Below are positions 42,200-49,265 of a DNA stretch of 49,265 nt, one piece after another. The notes under the pieces were generated by a model, which saw only the letters and a program-made list of their open reading frames with translations, had not been told where the DNA came from and did not search any database. Origin of the DNA: an uncultured Bacteroides sp. (GTDB lineage Bacteria; Bacteroidota; Bacteroidia; Bacteroidales; Bacteroidaceae); assembly GCA_944320735.1 (NCBI GenBank), contig CALUIQ010000171.1, positions 1-49,265 on the forward strand. The letters are read 5' to 3'. The stretch's first letter is position 1. Each line of letters opens with the position of its first letter. A program made the position numbers and the translations under genes.

Positions 42200-42988
42200 A
42201 TGAAGATAAAGGAGATTGTAAGCGCCCTTGAACGGTTCGCGCCTCTGCCTTTGCAAGACGGATTCGACAATGCCGGCCTGCAAATAGGATTGACAGATGC
42301 GGAAGTTACAGGGGCTTTGTTGTGTCTGGACGTGACGGAAGCCGTGCTGGACGAAGCCATCGCATTGGGGTATAACCTGGTGATAGCCCATCATCCGCTC
42401 ATCTTCAAGGGATATAAGTCCCTGACGGGGCGTGACTACGTGGAGCGGTGCATCCTGAAGGCGGTGAAGAATGACATCGTGGTGTATGCCGCACATACGA
42501 ACTTGGACAACGCCCCGGGAGGCGTGAACTTTAAAATGGCCGAAAAACTGGGACTGAAGAACATCCGCATCTTGGAGCCCAAAGGGGGCGAGTGGGGGAT
42601 GGAAGCCGGTTCGGGCGTCATAGGCGAGCTGGGCGAGCCGGAGACCGAGTCGGACTTTCTGCACCGTGTGAAAAAACTTTTCGAGGTGGAGTGCCTGCAA
42701 CACAACAGGTTGAACGGGCGCGAGATTCAGCAGGTGGCTTTGTGCGGAGGGGCGGGCGCCTTTCTCATACCTGAGGCCATCCGCCAGCGGGCAGACGTGT
42801 TCCTGACCGGAGAAATAAAATATCACGAGTTTTTCGGGCACGAAAACGAGATTCTCCTGGCCGCCATCGGACATTATGAGAGCGAACAATATACGAAAGA
42901 ATTATTTTACACACTAATTCGGGAGATGTATCCTGACCTGGAGATGAAACAGACACGGGTGAATACTAATCCCATAAAATATATGTAA
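42200..42988 (+). CDS. Nif3-like dinuclear metal center protein
   Basis: A 262-residue protein of the Nif3/DUF34 family, which forms hexamers with a two-metal site. Motifs: MKIKEIVSALERFAPLPLQD, then QIGLTDAEVTGALLCLDVTE, VIAHHPLIFKGYKSLTG (HHP metal ligands), VYAAHTNLDNAPGGVNF (HTNLD) and a C-terminal FLTGEIKYHEFFGH then AIGHYESEQYTKELFYTL. Proposed GTP cyclohydrolase I type 2 activity is not secure. It is followed five bases later by the zinc ribbon gene, a pairing common in Bacteroidetes. Confidence 0.9.
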   Translation: MKIKEIVSALERFAPLPLQDGFDNAGLQIGLTDAEVTGALLCLDVTEAVLDEAIALGYNLVIAHHPLIFKGYKSLTGRDYVERCILKAVKNDIVVYAAHTNLDNAPGGVNFKMAEKLGLKNIRILEPKGGEWGMEAGSGVIGELGEPETESDFLHRVKKLFEVECLQHNRLNGREIQQVALCGGAGAFLIPEAIRQRADVFLTGEIKYHEFFGHENEILLAAIGHYESEQYTKELFYTLIREMYPDLEMKQTRVNTNPIKYM

Positions 42989-42993
42989 CGAAA

Positions 42994-43821
42994 ATGGCTA
43001 AAGAAGCAAAAAAAGATCCGCAAGAATTTACGGTAGAACAAAAACTTAAGACACTGTACCAGTTGCAAACCGCACTCTCGAAGATAGACGACATCAAGAC
43101 TTTGAGGGGCGAACTCCCGTTGGAAGTGCAGGACTTGGAAGACGAAATCGCAGGCTTGAACACCCGCATTGAGCGCATCAAGTCGGAAATCGCCGAACTG
43201 AAGACATCTATCGCCACCAAGAAAGTGGAAATAGAAACGGCCAAGGCTTCCGTAGCGAAATATAAGGACCAGCAGGAAAACGTGCGCAACAACCGCGAGT
43301 ATGACTTCCTGAGCAAGGAAATAGAGTTTCAGACGCTGGAGATAGAGTTGTGCGAGAAGCGCATCCGCGAGTTTACCGAGCAGGAAGAAGCCAAGGCGAA
43401 GGAAGTGGACAGTTGCACCCACGAGCTGGAAGAACGCGAAAAAGACTTGGAGGTGAAGAAGAACGAGCTGGACGAGATTATCTCCGAGACCAAGCAGGAA
43501 GAGGAGAAGCTCCGGGACAAGGCCAAAGACTTGGAAACGAAGATTGAGCCCCGCTTGCTCCAGTCGTTCAAGCGCATCCGCAAAAACTCGCGCAACGGTT
43601 TGGGCATCGTCTATGTGCAACGTGACGCGTGTGGAGGTTGCTTCAACAAGATTCCGCCCCAGCGCCAACTGGACATCCGTTCGCGCAAGAAAATCATCGT
43701 ATGCGAATATTGTGGCCGCATTATGATAGACCCCGAATTGGCCGGCGTCAACATAGAGCCGAAGGCCGAACCGAAGGAAAAACCAAGCAGAAGAAGACGT
43801 TTGGCTTCGAGCGAGGATTGA
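42994..43821 (+). CDS. Coiled-coil C4 zinc ribbon protein (CdsZ-like)
   Basis: A 275-residue protein: about 170 residues of charged coiled coil (LYQLQTALSKIDDIKTLRGE onward, NREYDFLSKEIEFQTLEIEL) then a C4 zinc ribbon: ACGGCFNKIPPQRQ (about 212) and IVCEYCGRIMIDP (about 236), and a basic tail KPSRRRRL. This matches the PF02591-type zinc ribbon protein that sits after Nif3 in many bacteria. It may bind nucleic acid or act as a structural factor. A bidirectional terminator follows. Confidence 0.87.
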   Translation: MAKEAKKDPQEFTVEQKLKTLYQLQTALSKIDDIKTLRGELPLEVQDLEDEIAGLNTRIERIKSEIAELKTSIATKKVEIETAKASVAKYKDQQENVRNNREYDFLSKEIEFQTLEIELCEKRIREFTEQEEAKAKEVDSCTHELEEREKDLEVKKNELDEIISETKQEEEKLRDKAKDLETKIEPRLLQSFKRIRKNSRNGLGIVYVQRDACGGCFNKIPPQRQLDIRSRKKIIVCEYCGRIMIDPELAGVNIEPKAEPKEKPSRRRRLASSED

Positions 43822-43853
43822 CACTTCTTCCGAAGAGGATGATTGATAGATGC

Positions 43854-43911
43854 AAAGATGGCCTTGAGCGCGCTAAAGAGGGACTTTACGACGCTCAAGG
43901 CCATCTTTGTG
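43854..43911. terminator. Convergent terminator between zinc ribbon and FHA genes
   Basis: AAAGATGGCCTTGAGCG (43854-43870) pairs exactly with CGCTCAAGGCCATCTTT (43892-43908), loop of 21 bases, T-rich on the plus strand after the stem. It ends both the gene at 42994 and the minus-strand gene ending at 43924. Confidence 0.75.
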
Positions 43912-43923
43912 TTTCCCATTATT

Positions 43924-44448
43924 TCATTGCGCCGCCGTCCGCAGGATGAACGTCGTGGCTCCGATGGTCACTATCGCCCCATCCTCAAGGCGGATGCGGT
44001 CTTTGTCACCCAAAATCTCGTTGTTCAGGAAAGTGCCCGTCAGGCTGGGGGCGTCGCGTAGCGTGTAGATGAGCGCGCCTTGCTTGTTGCGCTTCACGTT
44101 GATGACGCAATGCCGGCGGTCCATACTCATATCCGAGGTCTCGATAGGCACTTGGATTTCGGTGCCGATGCAACGCCTTCCTATCACGTTGTCCCCCTCT
44201 TGCAAAGGCAACACCTGCTTGAATCCAAACACGTTTTCTATGACCGTGATGCTCCCGAAGGCCTCCTTGAAGGCACCTTCGTCCAACTTCTCTTCCTTCC
44301 GCGTGGCAAGCGTCTTGGTTTTTCCCAGGCGGATGCTGAATTGCTTTCCGCAATGCTCGCACACAAACACCAGCGACTGGCCTTCGCCGTACTTTGTCTC
44401 GTCAAAGGTCAGGTAATTCTCACATTTAGGACACCGGATACGTTTCAT
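43924..44448 (-). CDS. FHA domain protein with N-terminal zinc ribbon
   Basis: A 174-residue protein. Residues 1-40 have a C-x2-C and a second CEHCGKQ pair, as in zinc-ribbon (zf-MJ0042/zinc_ribbon-like) heads: KRIRCPKCENYLTFDETKYG. Residues 75-170 form an FHA domain: GDNVIGRRCIGTEIQVPIE, SMDRRHCVINV (S/R/H phosphothreonine-binding motif), TGTFLNNEILGDKDRI and GAIVTIGATTFIL. It would recognise phosphothreonine peptides. It is 31 bases after the HU-CCDC81/SPOR gene. Confidence 0.88.
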   Translation of the reverse strand: MKRIRCPKCENYLTFDETKYGEGQSLVFVCEHCGKQFSIRLGKTKTLATRKEEKLDEGAFKEAFGSITVIENVFGFKQVLPLQEGDNVIGRRCIGTEIQVPIETSDMSMDRRHCVINVKRNKQGALIYTLRDAPSLTGTFLNNEILGDKDRIRLEDGAIVTIGATTFILRTAAQ

Positions 44449-44479
44449 TTTCTTTTATCGTGGGGGATAAATTCGTGTA

Positions 44480-45562
44480 TCAATGTTTCAACACCCAAGC
44501 ACTCTTGTACGTTTCGTTTTTACGAACTTCGCCAAGCGTTTGCTGGGCTTCGGCATACGTGGCGCACGACTCGATGCTGACCCGCTTCTTTCCGTCGCCG
44601 ATGATGGCCGATGCGCCTTCGAATCCTTTTTCCTTCAGCGTCTCCACCATTTGCCGCGCCTCCCGTTCGGTGCTCATACTGGCCACGATGATGTGGTATC
44701 TTTTTGTCACCTTCACTTCACGTGCCACTACGGGAGCCTTCTTGGGGGCTTTCACCACCGTCTTTTTCGCAGGAGCCACATTTTCTTTCATCACTTTTTC
44801 TTTCGCCACTTCTTCTTTCACCACTTCTTTACGCGGCTCCTTCACGGGCTTGTTTGCATTGTCCCGGGCCGTCTGTATAGGGGTAAAAGCCACCGAGCGC
44901 AGGCTGACCTCCCGCAGCATATCGTCGGGGAACAGGCTGGCATAATTTCCTTGCGCCACTTCCGTGTTTTCTATCGGGGCGGACAGCAGGAAGAAAGTCA
45001 ACACGACAGCTATCATAGCGGCTATGCGTCCCCAATGCGAAGGCTTCACATTGATTTCAAACTTAATCTTCCGGCTTCTCGCGTGCTTGTCGGGCAGCAG
45101 ATAGTCGGGCGTCCGTTTTTCCCTGAAGGACGTACGGACGGGGGCGAGCGTTTTCATCTCGAAGCTGGCCAATCCATATAAATAAGGTGTGGTGATTTTG
45201 TCATCGTAAGGCTCGAACTCGTACGTGCCGCGTATCGAGCAGCGCAGCTCGCCCACATTGGGCAGGTCGGCTTTTCCTTCTTCGTGCAGGTGGCGCACCA
45301 AGTCTTCCACCTGGTGTTCCACCTTGCGCGTGGCGTCCGAGAAACTGGTGTTATATACCTCCATATACGACTGCACAAGCAGGCCGTCGTTCATTTTCAG
45401 TTGCGGATTGAAGCCGATGGTCCTCATCGGGGGCAGAAACAGGTTTTCTTCCTCCACGCGGACGGACGGTGTATGGTGAGCGACAAATCCTCCCAACCCG
45501 GGGACGATGACGCAATCATTGTCCAAAAGCAGTTTTTCTATATGTTGAGCTAATTCTATCAT
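44480..45562 (-). CDS. HU-CCDC81 / SPOR domain membrane protein
   Basis: About 360 residues: the N-terminal HU-CCDC81 type pair (MIELAQHIEKLLLDNDCVIV, GGFVAHHTPSVRVEEENLF, then ATRKVEHQVEDLVRHLHEEG), one membrane helix near 195-215 (IAAMIAVVLTFFLLSAPIEN), a basic/Glu-rich linker with KEVVKEEVAKEKVMKENVAP and a C-terminal SPOR domain (KRYHIIVASMSTEREARQMV), which binds denuded peptidoglycan glycan. It probably marks septa or binds peptidoglycan in the periplasm. The ATG is only five bases after a -7 box, so a leaderless transcript is possible. Confidence 0.85.
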   Translation of the reverse strand: MIELAQHIEKLLLDNDCVIVPGLGGFVAHHTPSVRVEEENLFLPPMRTIGFNPQLKMNDGLLVQSYMEVYNTSFSDATRKVEHQVEDLVRHLHEEGKADLPNVGELRCSIRGTYEFEPYDDKITTPYLYGLASFEMKTLAPVRTSFREKRTPDYLLPDKHARSRKIKFEINVKPSHWGRIAAMIAVVLTFFLLSAPIENTEVAQGNYASLFPDDMLREVSLRSVAFTPIQTARDNANKPVKEPRKEVVKEEVAKEKVMKENVAPAKKTVVKAPKKAPVVAREVKVTKRYHIIVASMSTEREARQMVETLKEKGFEGASAIIGDGKKRVSIESCATYAEAQQTLGEVRKNETYKSAWVLKH

Positions 45563-45566
45563 AATG

Positions 45567-45574
45567 CAAAAGTA
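45567..45574 (-). promoter_or_regulatory. -7 box at the HU-CCDC81/SPOR start
   Basis: TACTTTTG on the minus strand (45574 to 45567) with no -33 element at usual spacing. The coding ATG at 45562 lies where transcription would begin. Confidence 0.55.
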
Positions 45575-45649
45575 CATTTTTTATTGTATATATGTCCTCT
45601 TTCCCCGGCTTTTCTTTTAAACAAAATATCAACATCTTCATTTTTTTCC

Positions 45650-45657
45650 TACTTTTG
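45650..45657 (+). promoter_or_regulatory. -7 box of the wzi gene
   Basis: TACTTTTG at 45650-45657, about 45 bases before the ATG at 45702; expected start near 45664. No clear -33 element. Confidence 0.5.
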
Positions 45658-45701
45658 CGCCGTAATTTGTAATATGGATAAAAAGATCGCTTGATAATCA
45701 G

Positions 45702-47138
45702 ATGAAAATTAAAGCCTATTTTTTTGCTTTCGGGCTATTGGCCTATGTACCTTTCCTTCCCGCGCAAGCGCAGGACAAGAAACTCAGTTCCTTTATTGAA
45801 TACGGCGCCACGGTGCACGCGGGCGACAACACCCCCTTGTGGCAGGTGAGCAACTTGCAGGGGCTGGGCTCTATCGACCATAGCACCTACGTGCGCGGAG
45901 GTGTCTTTTACAACGACACGTGGGGCAAATGGGAAGTGCGCGGGGGCTTGGACCTCGTGGCCGCCCACGGCTTTGCTTCGGGCATCCAGCAGGCTTACGC
46001 CGACTTCCGCTACAAGTGGTTCGGCATCTTCGCGGGAAGCAAGGAGCGCACCGCGCCGTTGGTCAACCCCGTCCTGAGCAGTGGCGAGTTGGCCTGGTCG
46101 GGCAACGCGCGCCCCATCCCGCAGGTGATGGTCGGCATCCCCGAATATCTCTACCTCTTGCCCCGCTTGGCCATCAAGGGTGAAATCTCCTACGGGTGGT
46201 TCACCGACAGCAATTGGCTGGAGGACCACGCCAACCTCGCCGGCGGTTATTGGTACACCAAGAATATGAAATTCCACCACAAGGAGGGCTTCATCCGCAT
46301 CGGCCTGCCGGACGGCAAGTGGCAATTGGATTTGGGTATGACGCTCAACACCCAGTTTGGGGGGCAGCGGGTGAACAGTGGCGGGGAGCTGGACTTGGGC
46401 AACCGCCTGAAGGATTATTTCCGCGTCTTCATCCCCGGCGCGGGCGACGAGGACGGTCCCGGACAGGAAAGCCTTTTCTACCAAGGAAACTTCAACGGCA
46501 CGGAGCAGATACGGGGCACTTACCGCGGGAAGGAATTCTCCATCGCCCTCTATCTGGACAACTATTTCGAGGATTTCTCCGGTATGGGCAAGCAGAACGG
46601 CTGGGACGGCCTGTGGGGCATCGAGATGGAATTCAAGAAATTCCGCCCCATCAATAACATCGTGCTCGAATTCCTGCAAACCACCAACCAGAGCGGTCCC
46701 CTGCACGGCCTGCACGAGCCGGACGAAGGCCCCGTACACAAGACCGGAGGCCGGGACAACTATTACAACAACGGACTCTACCACGCGTGGGCGCATTGGG
46801 GGATGGCCAACGGAAACCCCTTGCTGCGTGCCCCCATCTACAACGCCGACGGCGATATGTCCTTCAAGTACAATCGCGTAAAGGCCGTACACGTGGGCTG
46901 GAGCGGCGGCTTTTCGCCGGAGTGGGACTACGTGGCCAAGCTGACGTACAACCGCACGTGGGGGTCGTTAGAGAAACCGACACTGGACATCCTCGAGAAT
47001 TTCTCCGCCTACCTGGCCGTGCGCTACGTGCCCTCCAAGCTGAAGGGATGGCAATTCCACGCTTCTTTGGGGCTGGACACGGGCGAGATATACGGCGACA
47101 ACTTTGGTTTCCAGATGAGAATACGAAAATCATTCTAA
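45702..47138 (+). CDS. Wzi-family capsule assembly outer membrane protein
   Basis: A 478-residue beta-barrel protein with a signal peptide (FAFGLLAYVPFLPAQAQ). Alternating pattern and many aromatic girdle residues; TRGGVFYNDTWGKWEVRGGL-like and GWFTDSNWLEDHANLAGGYW segments are seen, ending MRIRKSF with a terminal Phe for barrel assembly. This is the Wzi/PF14052 family, known in E. coli to anchor capsule at the surface. Its own promoter and the downstream rmlC suggest a small surface-glycan unit apart from the main operon. Confidence 0.88.
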   Translation: MKIKAYFFAFGLLAYVPFLPAQAQDKKLSSFIEYGATVHAGDNTPLWQVSNLQGLGSIDHSTYVRGGVFYNDTWGKWEVRGGLDLVAAHGFASGIQQAYADFRYKWFGIFAGSKERTAPLVNPVLSSGELAWSGNARPIPQVMVGIPEYLYLLPRLAIKGEISYGWFTDSNWLEDHANLAGGYWYTKNMKFHHKEGFIRIGLPDGKWQLDLGMTLNTQFGGQRVNSGGELDLGNRLKDYFRVFIPGAGDEDGPGQESLFYQGNFNGTEQIRGTYRGKEFSIALYLDNYFEDFSGMGKQNGWDGLWGIEMEFKKFRPINNIVLEFLQTTNQSGPLHGLHEPDEGPVHKTGGRDNYYNNGLYHAWAHWGMANGNPLLRAPIYNADGDMSFKYNRVKAVHVGWSGGFSPEWDYVAKLTYNRTWGSLEKPTLDILENFSAYLAVRYVPSKLKGWQFHASLGLDTGEIYGDNFGFQMRIRKSF

Positions 47139-47202
47139 TAAGAAAAAACAATACTTCTCTGGGTATGGCATCCATACCGAAGAATAAACAAATCTTAGAA
47201 CA

Positions 47203-47751
47203 ATGAATTACATTCAGACAGAAATTGACGGCGTGTGGGTCATTGAGCCGAAAGTGTTCAACGATGCCCGTGGTTATTTTATGGAGTCTTTCAAGGAAGA
47301 AGAGTTTTGCAAAAACGTGGGTTCCGTCCACTTTGTGCAGGACAACGAGTCGAAATCTTCGTTCGGCGTGTTGCGCGGCCTCCATTATCAGAAAGGCGAG
47401 TTCAGCCAGGCCAAGTTGGTGCGTGTCATCAAGGGGCGAGTGCTCGATGTGGCGGTCGACTTGCGCAAGTCTTCTCCCACGTTCGGGCGTTATGTCAGCG
47501 TGGAGCTGAGCGAGGACAACAAACGCCAGTTTTTCATCCCCCGCGGCTTTGTCCACGGCTTCCTGGTGCTGAGCGACGAGGCCATCTTCACCTACAAGGT
47601 GGATAACGCGTATGCTCCCCAAGCCGAAGCCTCCATCCGCTACAACGACGAGACCATCGGTGTAGACTGGCCTGTGGCTCCGGAACAGATGTTGCTCTCA
47701 CCGAAAGATATGAACGGATTGCCTTTCAGCGAAGCGGAGTATTTCGACTAA
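47203..47751 (+). CDS. rfbC: dTDP-4-dehydrorhamnose 3,5-epimerase
   Basis: A 182-residue cupin epimerase that converts dTDP-4-keto-6-deoxyglucose to dTDP-4-keto-rhamnose. Motifs: RGYFMESFKEEEF, GVLRGLHYQKGEF with catalytic His61, FIPRGFVHGFLVLSD and FTYKVDNAYAPQAE with Tyr131, then ASIRYNDETIGVDWP. Length and residues normal. The rmlA, B and D genes are not in the window. A 64-base gap with a perfect small hairpin (GGTATGGCATCCATACC, 47162-47178) separates it from wzi. A strong terminator follows. Confidence 0.92.
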   Translation: MNYIQTEIDGVWVIEPKVFNDARGYFMESFKEEEFCKNVGSVHFVQDNESKSSFGVLRGLHYQKGEFSQAKLVRVIKGRVLDVAVDLRKSSPTFGRYVSVELSEDNKRQFFIPRGFVHGFLVLSDEAIFTYKVDNAYAPQAEASIRYNDETIGVDWPVAPEQMLLSPKDMNGLPFSEAEYFD

Positions 47752-47775
47752 AAAGCAGCTCTGCCAATAAGATAG

Positions 47776-47808
47776 GGGCGTGTCGGTTTTCCTGACACGC
47801 CTTTTTTT
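47776..47808 (+). terminator. Strong terminator after rfbC
   Basis: GGCGTGTC (47777-47784) pairs with GACACGCC, with a TTTTCC loop region, followed by seven T residues. Confidence 0.9.
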
Positions 47809-47837
47809 ATTTTTCATCCGGAAAATGCGTAGATGAC

Positions 47838-48078
47838 AAATGGGAATTTAACTGTGTGTTCATTTTTCATCCGCAGATGACGCAGATAACACGGATTTTT
47901 AAATTAGGAACACAGAGTCACGGAGACACGGAGTTTTTATTTTATCTGTCTTATAAATAAACTTCTCTCTGTGTCTTTGCGTCTCCGTGTTTGAATAAAA
48001 AATAAATCTGCGTCATCCGTGTCATCTGCGGATGAGTAATTTGCCCACATAGCGCAGCCCGACAAATTATCATTTAGA
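47838..48078. repeat. Nested palindrome, CCGCAGATGAC family, copy before the repressor region
   Basis: Starts AAATGGGAATTTA (47838-47850), then TTTTTCATCCGCAGATGACG, CACGGATTTTTAAATTAGGA, an inner inverted pair ACACAGAGTCACGGAGACAC / CTCTGTGTCTTTGCGTCTCC, and the right arm CTGCGTCATCCGTGTCATCT with border CCCGACAAATTATCATTT. The inner module is shared with the copy at 14706. It fills the gap after rfbC in the 848-base stretch 47752-48599 that has no gene. Confidence 0.85.
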
Positions 48079-48160
48079 ATCCCCCTTTTTTATTCACAAT
48101 CGTAATAAATCGGCTTTTCAAAACAAAAAAATCACATTCTTATATCACATTTGCAATTAT

Positions 48161-48559
48161 CACAAGTGTAAATAGAGTGGGGGAGTCCCCTATTTTCGCC
48201 TGTAAGCATCCATTTTACACTTGTGTCGCATTCCGATTAAATATTTCATTTTACATATATAATTACGCTTCTATCAAATTGTTAATGAGAATAACTGAAT
48301 TTTTGGGTTATACAAAAAGAAGAAAAGCAAAATCACGGATGTAAATACGCTGAAGGCGAGGTTGAAATATGATATATATCGCTATGTATCAATATGCTAC
48401 ACGGATTTGTTAATCTGCATAAAATGGCGTTTACATCTGTGTTGCCCACTTTTAGGCTCTTTTGTGTTCACAATGGAAATATTTTATGCACAAATGTAAA
48501 TCAAATAATTCACAAAATTGTTTTGCTTTTGTGATTTTTATCGTTTACCTTTGTAAACC
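48161..48559. promoter_or_regulatory. Operator-like array CACRRRTGTAAAT before the HTH gene
   Basis: Five copies of a 13-mer in alternating orientation: CACAAGTGTAAAT (48161), its inverse ATTTTACACTTGTG (48212), CACGGATGTAAAT (48334), inverse TTTACATCTGTG (48430) and CACAAATGTAAAT (48489). The first pair and second pair are arranged as inverted repeats. A perfect dyad GTTTAC-CTTT-GTAAAC (48544-48559) covers the -7 box of the HTH gene and shares the GTAAA half-site. The stretch 48079-48599 has no gene. Confidence 0.65.
48522..48553 (+). promoter_or_regulatory. Promoter of the terminal HTH gene
   Basis: TTTG at 48522-48525, 20 bp, then TACCTTTG at 48546-48553: exact consensus. Expected start near 48560, a leader of about 40 bases. 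The palindrome GTTTAC-N4-GTAAAC overlaps the -7 box. Confidence 0.8.
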
Positions 48560-48599
48560 CGAAAGAAGAAACAAACTTGATACGTAATACCCCATAAGT

Positions 48600-49088
48600 A
48601 TGGCTATAAAAGACCGTTTAAAACTGATAATGGACGACAAAGGGCTGAACAATGGCGAGTTTGCCAAAGAAATCGGCGTAGTCCAGTCTACCATCTCCAA
48701 CATCTTTGGCGCGCGAGGCACCAACCCCAGCACGGACGTGTTGCTCCGCCTGCACAAACGTTACCCCAACATCAATCTGGAGTGGCTCCTTACGGGCGAA
48801 GGAGCGATGTACAACGATGGCACGCCCGAACCGGACGCCACTTCCCTATGTCCCGACCAGCCAGAGGATGCCGCCTATCCGCTATTTGCCGAGAATGCGG
48901 AAATTTCCGAGTTTGGGACGGGCGAAGCGAAAAATCGCAGGGAAATGACGTCGGGAAGCCCGTCCGGGCAAGCCAAAGACATTGTACGTCAAGAGATTGT
49001 CTACAAGGAACGCCCGCCGCGGAGAATCACCGAAATACGCATTTTTTTCGACGACAATACCTACGAGACCTTCAAGCCCGAAAAATAA
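48600..49088 (+). CDS. CI-like HTH transcriptional repressor
   Basis: A 162-residue protein with an N-terminal XRE/CI-type HTH: MAIKDRLKLIMDDKGLNNGE, FAKEIGVVQSTISNIFGARG, LLRLHKRYPNINLEWLLTGE. The middle is a linker rich in Pro, Glu and Ser; the C-terminus (VYKERPPRRITEIRIFFDDN) is unlike a LexA-type peptidase domain, as no Ser-Lys dyad was seen. The family is frequent in Bacteroidales, often near polysaccharide or mobile loci. The promoter carries an overlapping dyad, suggesting autoregulation (inferred). Confidence 0.85.
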   Translation: MAIKDRLKLIMDDKGLNNGEFAKEIGVVQSTISNIFGARGTNPSTDVLLRLHKRYPNINLEWLLTGEGAMYNDGTPEPDATSLCPDQPEDAAYPLFAENAEISEFGTGEAKNRREMTSGSPSGQAKDIVRQEIVYKERPPRRITEIRIFFDDNTYETFKPEK

Positions 49089-49124
49089 GGATGCAAGAAG
49101 GACGAACTTTTGTTTTTTTTGACG

Positions 49125-49132
49125 TATATTTG
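49125..49132 (+). promoter_or_regulatory. -7 box facing the window end
   Basis: TATATTTG at 49125-49132. A TTTG at 49109-49112 is only 12 bp upstream, too close. It may drive a gene beyond the window; the transcript would start in the terminal repeat. Confidence 0.35.
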
Positions 49133-49140
49133 TCCGGCAT

Positions 49141-49265
49141 AAATGGGAATTTAGCGGCCGGAGGCCGCAATTGACAATTAACAATGGACAATTGACAATG
49201 ATTTGCTAATCAATATCCGATTCATTGTATTTGCTAATTGTTAATTGTCAATTATCAATTGTCAA
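49141..49265. repeat. Border box and second copy of the CAATTGACAATT repeat (cut by window end)
   Basis: AAATGGGAATTTA (49141-49153) followed directly by GCGGCCGGAGGCCGC and the CAATTGACAATTAACAATGG block. The first ~75 bp of the latter match 13841-13915 with two differences; the right part differs in its TTAATTGTCAATTATC words. It runs to the end of the window. Confidence 0.85.

Noticed and set aside
45735..46892. 385-codon minus-strand frame over wzi
   Set aside because: Antisense of a clear Wzi barrel; low-complexity composition and no motif.

Overview
The window comes from a Bacteroidales chromosome, most likely Bacteroides or a close relative. The evidence is the gene families present (VirE-N/DUF4248/HU-like/smalltalk/amidase module, LruC lipoprotein, Wzi, C69 dipeptidase, HU-CCDC81/SPOR protein) and many promoters with the Bacteroides -7 box TAnnTTTG, often with a TTG/TTTG element 19-21 bp upstream. 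No tRNA, rRNA, CRISPR array or intact insertion sequence was seen. Species was not assigned.

Layout. (1) 1-9030: a polysaccharide region with a truncated PD-(D/E)XK protein, four GT2-type glycosyltransferases, a DUF6625-like protein, a Wzx-like flippase and an acyltransferase. It also holds debris of an Rpn-type nuclease gene and an AAA-ATPase-like gene beside an inverted repeat. (2) 9128-11031: a split HipA kinase pair (HipT-like, HipS-like) with an upstream HTH gene, resembling a tripartite HipBST toxin-antitoxin locus and containing a 127-bp palindrome. (3) 11225-15501: the VirE/VapE-type NTPase, DUF4248, HU-like, smalltalk and amidase module, with a 22-bp tandem array between two convergent genes. 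(4) 15764-28905, minus strand: a long exopolysaccharide operon. In transcription order it reads response regulator, initiating sugar transferase, TolC-like protein, Wzz/kinase-like protein, O-antigen ligase/polymerase, GT2, GT4, GT4, then cobU-cobT-cobS. A GNAT cassette with a small partner gene interrupts the 3' end of the first GT4 gene. (5) 29330-47751: mostly core functions (LruC lipoprotein, asparaginase, HTH, DUF308, M23 peptidase, C69 dipeptidase, phosphosugar mutase, agmatine deiminase-like, DUF2148, SLC13 permease, Nif3, zinc ribbon protein, FHA, HU-CCDC81/SPOR, Wzi, RmlC). (6) 47752-49265: a repeat, an operator-rich intergenic region, an HTH repressor-like gene and a second copy of a repeat that runs off the window.

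The most notable structure outside genes is a modular set of nested palindromic intergenic repeats. Copies lie at about 9021, 14706, 15504, 21307 and 47838, and a 13-nt border box AAAYGGGWATTTA occurs at five sites. Two near-identical copies in the same orientation bracket the GT4/GNAT/cobUTS block. The items most worth following up are the HipBST-like locus, the 22-bp array, the GNAT insertion, the repeated CACRRRTGTAAAT sites before the terminal repressor gene, and the nested repeats. Everything here was read by eye; no database search or folding was run.
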